This document shows, in pieces, positions 50,901-58,149 of a stretch of DNA of 64,000 nucleotides (position 1 is the first letter of the stretch; the number at the start of each line of letters is the position of its first letter). Origin of the DNA: Chitinophagaceae bacterium (GTDB lineage Bacteria > Bacteroidota > Bacteroidia > Chitinophagales > Chitinophagaceae); the NCBI GenBank assembly GCA_025934485.1, contig JAICXX010000011.1, positions 1 to 64,000 of the forward strand, read 5' to 3'. The notes beneath the pieces are model-generated. The model was not told the origin of the DNA, ran no database searches, and was given only the letters and a program-made list of their open reading frames with translations. The translations under genes were made by a program, and so were the position numbers.

Positions 50901-51618
50901 CCATCGCAAAACGATGGCCTTTGCTGTCAAACGTGAGCCGGGCGAAATCGATAAGCTGATGGCCGCCGGCCAATGCCCAATGCTCACGGCCAAGTGAGAT
51001 CGAAAACTCATCGGAGCCCAGCAGGTGGCTATCGGTGCGGCCGAACCGGGCAAAATTCGAAACGGATACGTCGATATGCTCTGTGTGCAGGGGTTCTGTT
51101 CCGGCCGGCCCATGCCAGGTAAAAGAAAGATCTTTCAGCGAAAAGGCATGGACGTTGAGATGCTGTAGCGTCGCTTTAAGCTTTTCGGTGAGATCGACGA
51201 TATGCCAGGGGGGCTTCGGTCCTTCCGGGTGCGTGACCACGTGAACATCCATAGAGGCGCCGATAATGGCGATGCTGTCGAGGATGAGTTTTTTATCGAA
51301 AAGCAAGGCCTTCCACGAGGCCAATGAGCAATAGATCTGTGGCGTGCGGAGGTTACACCAGGCCTCCATGCCGGCGGTGTCGAGGCAAGATAATTGCGAT
51401 CCTTTGAGTATGACCGTTCCTCTCCAGAGCGAGATAGAGGCGTCGCGGGCGTTGAAAGCGTATCGGCCTTTCGATTCCCTGGCCACCAAATAGCTTATAC
51501 TTTCCCTGAAGCGGTAGTGGATCAGGAAGTCCGATGCTCCGGCGGCTGTCAACAGACAACCGGCAGGTAGGAGGAAAATGAGCAGAAAGCGCTTTTTTAA
51601 CCTGGCGGAACGTTTCAT
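47989..51618 (-). CDS. 1209-residue AsmA-like periplasmic protein
   Basis: The protein has an N-terminal membrane helix (about 10-29: FLLIFLLPAGCLLTAAGAS) and a very long extracytoplasmic part made of repeating beta-rich segments of about 100 residues, each with patterns such as ISLWRGTVILKGSQLSC and LILDSIAIIGASMDVHV. This resembles AsmA/DUF748-type proteins, which form long lipid-carrying bridges between membranes; family assignment is moderate. No internal stop or frameshift is seen. It is divergent from the AI-2E transporter gene by 27 bp, which may share the promoter region. Confidence 0.75.
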   Translation of the reverse strand: MKRSARLKKRFLLIFLLPAGCLLTAAGASDFLIHYRFRESISYLVARESKGRYAFNARDASISLWRGTVILKGSQLSCLDTAGMEAWCNLRTPQIYCSLASWKALLFDKKLILDSIAIIGASMDVHVVTHPEGPKPPWHIVDLTEKLKATLQHLNVHAFSLKDLSFTWHGPAGTEPLHTEHIDVSVSNFARFGRTDSHLLGSDEFSISLGREHWALAGGHQLIDFARLTFDSKGHRFAMDSFSLRQPADTARGEFRLTVPRFFFNSNRLPAVYEKDGQLQLLLDTLVCINPVLSIPESTKKYQGEAIKNAIRQTIYRSINVRFVRVIDGRLLVRNKADLADNASTRKANLRIYNLTMDPYGPKPLTSDSLRMSFNNIEFLTRDSAYKLSIGEFSIRGDDALFKQVSYGPTVQGNGKSVVFTAPLLWLRNIDLPDLMRKHIKATSAELIDPKIMLTDNLPPEPKSGRARDRIVAARKLALFYRTLHNIHELIDAPDFRITGGAAGYIHTGKTPIDAQVAGLEAHILLNNFSGSDSLVAIKQAIPSCHIDKLTLNAAGLHLSVDQYGFEGIDRKSLSRLVRITTDDGWLIQAKNTFWNVLDWDRFEKTREVSIDSLHLDELMLHAPPAAADANGSRIARREAATAHHYATAPFPVIRVHTLDLGALSFERSSPLAPIHFSGNALHAANVRTEGHNVVWSHAIMRLQDIGLRTGQTNVDVKTALFDSDHGLAARDVRLTRAGREGGHPLELAVPTIHWLASLHSSDLAQFPLSSVTISEIPFKYTGLLKKDTFQVAGTVKLDLQKLQLYPTLKAVADLCWKGTDIHLHSDSMTLDLKGVSGSLHDNAFTLATLNENSLLPWLNRITIGHAALHYSTGKLIADAATSSWDPVAHTLRIAGFQIRPRLSREQTFEKARWQQDYVTTKGRALLLSGITLAGGDRLTAVRIDKLTLDAVSVDATRDKHLPFHHGIEKPMPTKLIAKIPFDIRVDTALLINDSVTYNELSATTNRWTTVGITNIDGTIRNLATRDNTRDTLKFDARARLFDGYIRRFEYRESYGDSLSSFTAKTTLAAVDLKKFSEISIPAASVSITNGYVDTAWSTWQGNRYAAYGTMNFYFNKLRIKVLNKKDSLRRGVVPELETWAARILLPGSNKRTSEIFFERDREKFVFNYWVKTQASGILSALVREKQWNYRKRYDQLAPTYSLPPRTSR

Positions 51619-51645
51619 ACAATAATCGTAGTAAATTTAGGCTAA

Positions 51646-52731
51646 ATGATCAATAAACCGCTTCAGAACAGTTCGCGCAATATCGTAGAGGCTATCCTGG
51701 TGGTCATTCTGCTGGTGAGCCTGATGCTGGCTTTATATGATGTCCTGAAGGTGTTTTTCGGCGTGCTTACTTTTGCGCTGATCTTCTCCGTTAGTTTCGC
51801 CGGGCCGTTCGAGTGGCTTGCCCGCACTTTGGGCAATCGCCGGGTATTGGCGGCGGTAATATATGCCCTGGTATTGATCGCGATCGTGGCCATACCACTG
51901 ATCTATCTCATCAAGTCTTTACAGTATCATGTCAAGGATGCCATTGGCTGGATGAACGATATCCGGACGAACGGGCTGCCGCCGCTTCCCAGGTGGATCA
52001 CCAACCTGCCACTGCTAGGTGAGGAAATCTCATCGTTCTGGCAGCAGCTGCAAAGCAGCCCGAGAGAAACCATTGTATCGCATGGGGAACCGATCAAAGA
52101 GGCGATGCGGCATGTCATTACCAGCGGAGCCGGCGTGCTGGGAACGGCCTTGCAATTCATTGCCGGTATCATTATCTCCGCTTTTTTATTGGTGTCCGGG
52201 GAGAAGGCCCTGCAGCCGGTGAAATCCACCACGCAGCATCTGTTAGGAAAGCGGGACGGGCTTTCCCTTTTGAAGGCGACGGCCGTCGCGATAAAGAGCG
52301 TGTCGATCGGGGTGATGGGAACGGCTTTCATCGCCGCGATCATTTCCTGGATCGGGCTGGTGATCGCGGGTATCCACTATAAGATGGTGCTCGCGGCACT
52401 GATCTTCTTCCTCGTATTGATCCAGCTCGGCCCGTTGTGGGTATGGGTGCCGCTGGTGATCTGGACGGCCAGCCAGGGACATACGGGGGTGACCGTGTTT
52501 TTAATCATCTATGGCATCGGGCTGCTGATCATCGACGCCATATTAAAGCCCATCCTTCTCGCCAAAGCGGGTGGTAAGATGCCTTTTCTCGTGCTTTTTC
52601 TCGGTGTTGTCGGCGGCTTGTCCGCGTGGGGTTTTACGGGAATGTTCAAGGGCGCGATCATCCTGGCTGTTTTCTACACTTTGTTCAACAGCTGGCTGGA
52701 GAAAAGCAGTCTTTCAGCCACACGGCAATAG
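51646..52731 (+). CDS. AI-2E family transporter
   Basis: The 361-residue membrane protein has about eight transmembrane helices and typical AI-2E family segments: SFAGPFEWLARTLGNRRVLAAVIYALVLIAIVAIPLIYLI near the N-terminus and LGPLWVWVPLVIWTASQGHTGVTVFLIIYG later. The family includes exporters of the autoinducer AI-2 but most members have other or unknown substrates (for example Na+/H+ antiport). The promoter is probably the TAAATTTAG 10 bases before the ATG. Confidence 0.9.
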   Translation: MINKPLQNSSRNIVEAILVVILLVSLMLALYDVLKVFFGVLTFALIFSVSFAGPFEWLARTLGNRRVLAAVIYALVLIAIVAIPLIYLIKSLQYHVKDAIGWMNDIRTNGLPPLPRWITNLPLLGEEISSFWQQLQSSPRETIVSHGEPIKEAMRHVITSGAGVLGTALQFIAGIIISAFLLVSGEKALQPVKSTTQHLLGKRDGLSLLKATAVAIKSVSIGVMGTAFIAAIISWIGLVIAGIHYKMVLAALIFFLVLIQLGPLWVWVPLVIWTASQGHTGVTVFLIIYGIGLLIIDAILKPILLAKAGGKMPFLVLFLGVVGGLSAWGFTGMFKGAIILAVFYTLFNSWLEKSSLSATRQ

Positions 52732-52741
52732 ATGAACCGGC

Positions 52742-54136
52742 TCAGTCGATGTTGATCGGCCAATTATCGGTGCGGAACGGAGCCAGCGGAAGGCCGTCTT
52801 TGCCGAAGATGTTGCCGACGCCGGCATTGCTGAACTGGTATCGGACGGCGACGGGTTTTTTCACGGAAGGCGACGAGACGATGAGCTTATCCGCCTTGAT
52901 CTGCGCATTTGCGGGCCAAAAGACCCCGTCTTCACCGGCTATTGTGAGCGCTTTTGCGGTTTTGCCTTTCAGCAGCAGGCCGGTGGGCGCGTCCGAGATC
53001 GTGACGATGGCTTTATCACCCCTGATCTCCATGTCCTGGTAGGTGGGGTTCTTATAGTCGGGGCCTTGCCGGCGGTAGGTATCCGCAAGGGCCCAGGCGG
53101 CCAGCCGGTCGCCAACGTCGTGTTTATCTTTGGGATGGATATTGTTCGTGTCGCCAGCAATGTCGCTCACCACCACCATACCGGTGTGTTCGATCTGCAT
53201 CACCCGGGCCTGCTGTTCGCGGAGCAGGCTGCCCTGGTCTTTTACGCCGTAGGTGAACGGAGCAATCTGCACATAATAAAACGGCAGCGGCAGCCCCCAT
53301 GCCTGGCGCCAGGCGGCGATCATGGTCGTGAAAAGCCGGCTATACGATCCCGGGGCCACGGTGTTGCCTTCGCCCTGGTACCAGATGGCGCCGGCGATGG
53401 CAAAGGGGGTAAGGGGCGCGATCATCCCGTTGTAGCAATAGCCGGGTTTATAGGGCCAGCCGTTTGCGGGTGTCTGTTTTTCGTTGGCTGCCTCGAGGAT
53501 AGTATCATCTTCCACCAGCGGCGCCGGTGTCCAGACCTCGGCAGGCGTTCCGCCCCAGGCAACCTCAATGAGCCCGATGGGCACGCCCAGTTCCTGGTTG
53601 AGCTTTTTGCCAAAGAAATAGCCTACGGCACTGAATTGTTTGAGCGTGTTGGAGTCGCAGGCCGTCCATGCCCCGGGGCAATCGTTCTGTGGGGTTTTCG
53701 CCGTGGTCCTCGGTACATGGAAGAAGCGGATCTTATCCGTATAGCAAGTGGGGAGTTCGGCCTTTACATCGGGCAGCCCCCAGGTCTCGCACATCTCCAT
53801 ATTGGACTGGCCCGAGCAGACCCACACCTCGCCGATGAGGATATTATCCAGTACGATGTGATTTTGCGCGTCGAGGGTGATCGTATAGGGGCCACCGGCG
53901 GCAGGGGTAGCCAGCGTCAGGCGCCAGTTACCATCACGGGTACCCGTAACTGAAATTGTCCGGTGGTCCCAGGAGGCGGTCACGGCGATCTTTTCACCGG
54001 GTTCGGACCAGCCCCATAGGTTTACCTGAGATCGCTGTTGCAGGACCATATTATCCGAAAGGACAGCAGGAAGACGGACATTGGCTTTACAGAAAACGGC
54101 GGGGGTCAGCAGGACGAGCAAGCAATAGATTCTCAT
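52742..54136 (-). CDS. Sialate O-acetylesterase (SASA domain)
   Basis: Using ATG 54136, the 464-residue protein has a signal peptide (MRIYCLLVLLTPAVFCKA) and a SASA-type SGNH hydrolase: nucleophile Ser111 in VCSGQSNMEM, GAIWYQGEGN in the middle and HPKDKHDVGDRLAAW carrying the Asp/His pair. It removes O-acetyl groups from sialic acids or other glycans outside the cytoplasm. An ATG at 54160 is an alternative start. It is divergent from an M28 peptidase gene 47 bp away. Confidence 0.9.
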   Translation of the reverse strand: MRIYCLLVLLTPAVFCKANVRLPAVLSDNMVLQQRSQVNLWGWSEPGEKIAVTASWDHRTISVTGTRDGNWRLTLATPAAGGPYTITLDAQNHIVLDNILIGEVWVCSGQSNMEMCETWGLPDVKAELPTCYTDKIRFFHVPRTTAKTPQNDCPGAWTACDSNTLKQFSAVGYFFGKKLNQELGVPIGLIEVAWGGTPAEVWTPAPLVEDDTILEAANEKQTPANGWPYKPGYCYNGMIAPLTPFAIAGAIWYQGEGNTVAPGSYSRLFTTMIAAWRQAWGLPLPFYYVQIAPFTYGVKDQGSLLREQQARVMQIEHTGMVVVSDIAGDTNNIHPKDKHDVGDRLAAWALADTYRRQGPDYKNPTYQDMEIRGDKAIVTISDAPTGLLLKGKTAKALTIAGEDGVFWPANAQIKADKLIVSSPSVKKPVAVRYQFSNAGVGNIFGKDGLPLAPFRTDNWPINID

Positions 54137-54183
54137 GCGAGGGGAAAGTTTTATTCGCATAAATTTACACAAAACAACTCCAT

Positions 54184-55728
54184 ATGGCTTCAAAACTAAC
54201 ATTGCTGACCTGCCTGCTGCTCGTCGCAGGACGGAGCTTTGCCCAGCTCCAGGACCCGGTGATCGACAATATAGTGAAAGAAGAAACGGATCATTCGCGG
54301 CTTCGGGAGCTGGCGCATGACCTGTTCGACCGCATCGGTCCCCGGCTGGTGGGTACGCCTCAGATGGAGAAGGCGGCGGAATGGGCCATTGCAAAATATA
54401 CGGGCTGGGGGATCGACGCGCGGATGGAAAAATGGGGGGAATGGCATGGTTGGGAGAGAGGAATTTCACATATCGACATGGTCTATCCGCGGATAAAATC
54501 GCTGGAGGGGATGCAGTTGGCATGGAGTCCGGGGATGGGCGACAAGACGGTGACGGCCGATCTCATCATCCTGGCGGATGTGGCCGATTCGGTGGCTTTC
54601 CAGCAATGGCTTCCGGCCGTCAAAGGAAAATTCGTGCTGATCTCCCTATTACAGCCCACCGGAAGACCCGATGATAACTGGCAGCAGTTCGCCACGACCG
54701 AATCGTTTGAAAAAATGAAGAAGCAGCGCACCGAAGAGCAGGAGGCCTGGGCCCGCAGGATCAAAAAAACGGGTTATACGAACAAGACCCTGCCTGTAGC
54801 GCTGGAAAAAGCCGGAGCCGCGGGTGTCCTCCTCAACAACTGGTCGGCAGGATTCGGTGTCGACAAGATCTTCGGAGCTTATACGAGGAAGATACCCACG
54901 GTGGACATCGGGCTGGAAGATTATGGGCTCCTCTACCGTCTTACGGAATCGGGTGACAGGCCGCGGATCAGCATTCACACGGAATCAAAGGAGCGCGGCC
55001 CCGTTCCGGCCTTTAATACGATTGCCGAGATCAAAGGAAGTGAGAAACCGGACGAGTACGTGATCCTTAGTGCACACTTCGACAGTTGGGATGGGGGCAC
55101 CGGCGCTACCGACAATGGCACGGGCACACTGACGATGATGGAGGCGATGCGCATCCTGAAGATGGTATACCCCCACCCCAAGCGGACAATTCTTGTGGGG
55201 CATTGGGGCAGTGAGGAAGAGGGACTTAACGGTTCCCGCGCTTTTGTGGAAGATCATCCGGAGATCGTGGCGCATGTACAGGTGGTACTCAACCAGGACA
55301 ATGGCACCGGCAGGGTTGAAAACCTTCAGGGGCAAGGTTTTTTGAATTCGTATGATTATCTGCAGCGCTGGTTGTCAAAGGTCCCTTCATATATCCGCGA
55401 CAGCATCAAGACGACCTTTCCCGGCACGCCGGGTGGCGGCGGATCGGATTATGCAAGTTTCGTAGCGATGGGCGCCCCGGCGTTCTCGCTGAGCTCGCTC
55501 AACTGGTCCTATGGCATCTATACCTGGCACACGAACCGGGACACCTATGATAAGATCGTATTCGACGATCTGCAGAACAATGCCATTCTGGTGGCGGTGT
55601 TGGCCTACATGGCGAGTGAAGATCCTGTGGCGGCCAGCCGGGAAAAAAGCGTACTGCCGATCAATACCAGGACGGGGGTGCAGATCAAATGGCCGGAACC
55701 GGTGAAGGCGATACGCAACGGTGGGTAG
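54184..55728 (+). CDS. Secreted M28 family metallopeptidase with PA-like insert
   Basis: The 514-residue protein has a signal peptide (ending SFAQ) and a catalytic M28 domain with metal ligands His298, Asp310, Glu345 (GSEEEGLNG), Asp372 (LNQDNG) and His449 (TWHTNRD). A PA-like region (about 120-270) is inserted before the catalytic core. It is probably a zinc aminopeptidase acting on peptides outside the cytoplasm. Length is normal for the family. Confidence 0.93.
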   Translation: MASKLTLLTCLLLVAGRSFAQLQDPVIDNIVKEETDHSRLRELAHDLFDRIGPRLVGTPQMEKAAEWAIAKYTGWGIDARMEKWGEWHGWERGISHIDMVYPRIKSLEGMQLAWSPGMGDKTVTADLIILADVADSVAFQQWLPAVKGKFVLISLLQPTGRPDDNWQQFATTESFEKMKKQRTEEQEAWARRIKKTGYTNKTLPVALEKAGAAGVLLNNWSAGFGVDKIFGAYTRKIPTVDIGLEDYGLLYRLTESGDRPRISIHTESKERGPVPAFNTIAEIKGSEKPDEYVILSAHFDSWDGGTGATDNGTGTLTMMEAMRILKMVYPHPKRTILVGHWGSEEEGLNGSRAFVEDHPEIVAHVQVVLNQDNGTGRVENLQGQGFLNSYDYLQRWLSKVPSYIRDSIKTTFPGTPGGGGSDYASFVAMGAPAFSLSSLNWSYGIYTWHTNRDTYDKIVFDDLQNNAILVAVLAYMASEDPVAASREKSVLPINTRTGVQIKWPEPVKAIRNGG

Positions 55729-55788
55729 GATTAGCAACGATTTTTTTCCCAACAATCGTTCCATATAGGGTAATTTTACATTTCCCTT

Positions 55789-58062
55789 ATGTTAAGCGAT
55801 GCCAACAACAAGGAATTCACGTTAGCGGTGCAATTCGTGACACAAACGGCGCGGCCGGTGTTTTTGACCGGCAGGGCCGGTACGGGGAAGACTACGTTCC
55901 TAAAGTATATCCGGGAGAACAGTTTTAAAAAAATGGCGGTCGTAGCGCCTACCGGGGTGGCGGCGATCAATGCAGGGGGGACGACCCTGCATAGTTTTTT
56001 TCAACTGCCGTTCGGACCTTTTCTGCCTACCAGTGGTTCTTCGGGATGGGGGATGGAAGACCGGGGTTATTCCGATGCCAACAGTTTATTTAAACATATC
56101 CGCTTCAATGCTTCCAAGCGGGAATTGCTGCAGGAACTGGAGCTGCTGATCATCGATGAGATCTCGATGGTACGGGCCGACACGCTCGATGCGGTAGATG
56201 CGGTGCTAAGACATTTCCGGCAACAGCCGCTCCTACCCTTTGGCGGCCTGCAGATAGTCTATATCGGAGATCTTTATCAGCTACCACCGGTAGTCAAGGA
56301 GCCGGAATGGGAGCTACTGAAGTCCGTGTATGCCAGCCCGTTCTTTTTTGATGCGCAGGTGATCCGCCAGGCGCCGCCGGCATACCTGGAATTAAAAAAG
56401 ATCTATCGTCAAAAAGAGAGCCGTTTTATCGGGCTGCTGAACAATATCCGGAATAACCAGGCGAGCTGGGAGGACCTGGAAAAGCTACATGATCATTATC
56501 AACCGGAGTTCATTCCGTCGAAACACGACAATTATATCACGCTGACGTCGCACAATGCCAAGGCAGATAGTCTGAACAAGGAGGAGCTGGGAAAACTGCG
56601 GGGGCCTGAGCGCCGGTTCGAGGCTACCATTACGGGCGAGTTCAACGACAAGGCCTATCCCGCGGAGAAGACGCTGGTATTGAAAGAAGGTGCGCAGGTG
56701 ATGCTGATCAAGAATGACAAAGGCGAATCGCGACGCTATTACAATGGGAAGATCGGAGTTATTCAGCGGATCACCGAGGACAAGCTGGTGCTGGGTTTTC
56801 CCGATGAACCGGATGAGCTGGCGTTGGAGAAGGAGACCTGGAGAAATATCCGGTATGGGTACAACAGGGACAAAGATGAGATCGAGGAGGAAGAGTTGGG
56901 CAGCTTTCAGCAATATCCGATCCGGCTGGCATGGGCCATTACCATTCATAAGAGCCAGGGCCTGACATTCGAGCGCGCAGTGATCGATGCGGGTGCATCC
57001 TTTGCTGCCGGACAGGTCTATGTCGCATTAAGCCGGCTGACGGGTTTGGAGGGATTGGTCTTACGATCGCGGATCAGTCCGGCAGCCATCAGTACGGACG
57101 GCCGGGTGGTGGCATGGACGAGCAGGCAGGTGGCGGCTGGTGGTCCGGGGCAGGAACTGGAACAGGAGCAGCGGGCATTTATCGGGGAGTCGTTACGGAA
57201 AGCGTTTCAATGGGGCAGGCTTGTAGAGACGCTGGGGGATCACTATGGGGGGTATGCGCACAGAAAGATCCCCGAAAAGGAAAAGGCCCTCTCGCTGGCC
57301 CGCCAATGGCTGAATAAGGTAACGGAACAGCAGGAGGTGGCGCAGAAGTTCTCGAAACAGCTGGAACAGCTGCTTCCCAGAGCGGAGGCCGATGGCTATC
57401 AGCAATTGCTCCAGCGCACTCAAGCCGCGGTGAGTTATTTTGCGCGGCTGCTCGACGAAGACATCATCGCACCCATGCGAACCCATATTCAGGATTTGAG
57501 GTCGAAGCATAAGGCAAAAAAATACCAGCAGGAGATGCAGGCGCTTACGGTGCTTTGTGTGCGGAAGAAGCAGCAGGTCGAAGACGCCTTGAAGCTGGTA
57601 CAAGGCCTGCAGAGAGGCGCCGGCGCCGGAGAGGTGTTGTCGGGCTGGCAGGAAGAGCGAAAGAGCAGGGAGATCACCCACGGCCACGCGGGGGAGCCTG
57701 CGTTCACCCCTGGCGCAGCTTCGGGCAAGGAACCCCGCTCCGGCAAGCCCCAGAAGGGGGATACCAACCGCATTAGCCTTGCGTTGTTCCGGGAGGGCAT
57801 CGGCATTGCGGAGATCGCCAGCCGGCGGGCATTGAGCATATCCACGATAGAAGGCCATCTGGCTTCGTTTGTCCTCACGGGTGAAGTCGACATTAAGGAG
57901 CTCGTGCCGGAGCATAAGATCGGGCCGATACGCGAGTCGATCGAGACCGTCGGTGGGACGGCGCTGGGGCCTATACGCGGCAGGCTCGGGGATGGATATA
58001 CTTTTGGCGAGATCAAGGCCGTGATGCAGCATCTGGCTATTACTCCGTCCGCGAGCTCTTGA
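55789..58062 (+). CDS. PIF1-like AAA helicase with C-terminal HTH_40 (RQC-type) domain
   Basis: The 757-residue protein has Walker A GRAGTGKT at 28-35, Walker B IIDEIS at 121-126, and the later motif AWAITIHKSQGLTFERAVIDAG...YVALSRLTGLEGLVL of PIF1/RecD-type superfamily 1B helicases. The C-terminal HTH_40 domain (about 660-750: RISLALFREGIGIAEIASRRALSISTIEGHL) is a nucleic-acid-binding module. The last seven codons and stop (ITPSASS) lie within a minus-strand permease remnant, so the native C-terminus may have been altered. Function in DNA repair or G-quadruplex unwinding is inferred. Confidence 0.93.
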   Translation: MLSDANNKEFTLAVQFVTQTARPVFLTGRAGTGKTTFLKYIRENSFKKMAVVAPTGVAAINAGGTTLHSFFQLPFGPFLPTSGSSGWGMEDRGYSDANSLFKHIRFNASKRELLQELELLIIDEISMVRADTLDAVDAVLRHFRQQPLLPFGGLQIVYIGDLYQLPPVVKEPEWELLKSVYASPFFFDAQVIRQAPPAYLELKKIYRQKESRFIGLLNNIRNNQASWEDLEKLHDHYQPEFIPSKHDNYITLTSHNAKADSLNKEELGKLRGPERRFEATITGEFNDKAYPAEKTLVLKEGAQVMLIKNDKGESRRYYNGKIGVIQRITEDKLVLGFPDEPDELALEKETWRNIRYGYNRDKDEIEEEELGSFQQYPIRLAWAITIHKSQGLTFERAVIDAGASFAAGQVYVALSRLTGLEGLVLRSRISPAAISTDGRVVAWTSRQVAAGGPGQELEQEQRAFIGESLRKAFQWGRLVETLGDHYGGYAHRKIPEKEKALSLARQWLNKVTEQQEVAQKFSKQLEQLLPRAEADGYQQLLQRTQAAVSYFARLLDEDIIAPMRTHIQDLRSKHKAKKYQQEMQALTVLCVRKKQQVEDALKLVQGLQRGAGAGEVLSGWQEERKSREITHGHAGEPAFTPGAASGKEPRSGKPQKGDTNRISLALFREGIGIAEIASRRALSISTIEGHLASFVLTGEVDIKELVPEHKIGPIRESIETVGGTALGPIRGRLGDGYTFGEIKAVMQHLAITPSASS

Positions 58063-58081
58063 CCGGATTCGCCAAAGCGAC
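58040..58081 (-). pseudogene. Vestigial 3' end of an FtsX-type permease gene
   Basis: On the minus strand these 42 bases read VALANPVKSSRTE then TAA, matching the true permease end VALANPVASLRSE-stop at 58191-58150. The first 20 bases (GTCGCTTTGGCGAATCCGGT) are identical. Upstream sequence is not permease-like, so only the tail remains, left by recombination or duplication. It overlaps the last codons of the helicase gene. Confidence 0.7.
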
Positions 58082-58084
58082 CAA

Positions 58085-58114
58085 GATCAGCCGGAGGCTG
58101 ATCGGCCGAAGGCC
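58085..58114 (-). repeat. Double-hairpin element, copy E
   Basis: Read on the minus strand: GGCCTTCGGCC (58114-58104), then GATCAGCC/GGCTGATC around a TCC loop (58103-58085). It lies downstream of the FtsX permease gene and beside its duplicated tail fragment. Confidence 0.8.
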
Positions 58115-58149
58115 AATCATTAGCCTCGCGTCGGCGCTTCGCAGGACCT

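Noticed and set aside
51646-52731. Quorum-sensing AI-2 exporter
   Set aside because: The family name reflects one member; most AI-2E family proteins have other substrates, and no luxS or receptor gene is nearby.
55789-58062. Anti-phage defence helicase
   Set aside because: PIF1-like helicases with HTH_40 occur widely as housekeeping genes, and no nuclease, methylase or other defence partner is adjacent.
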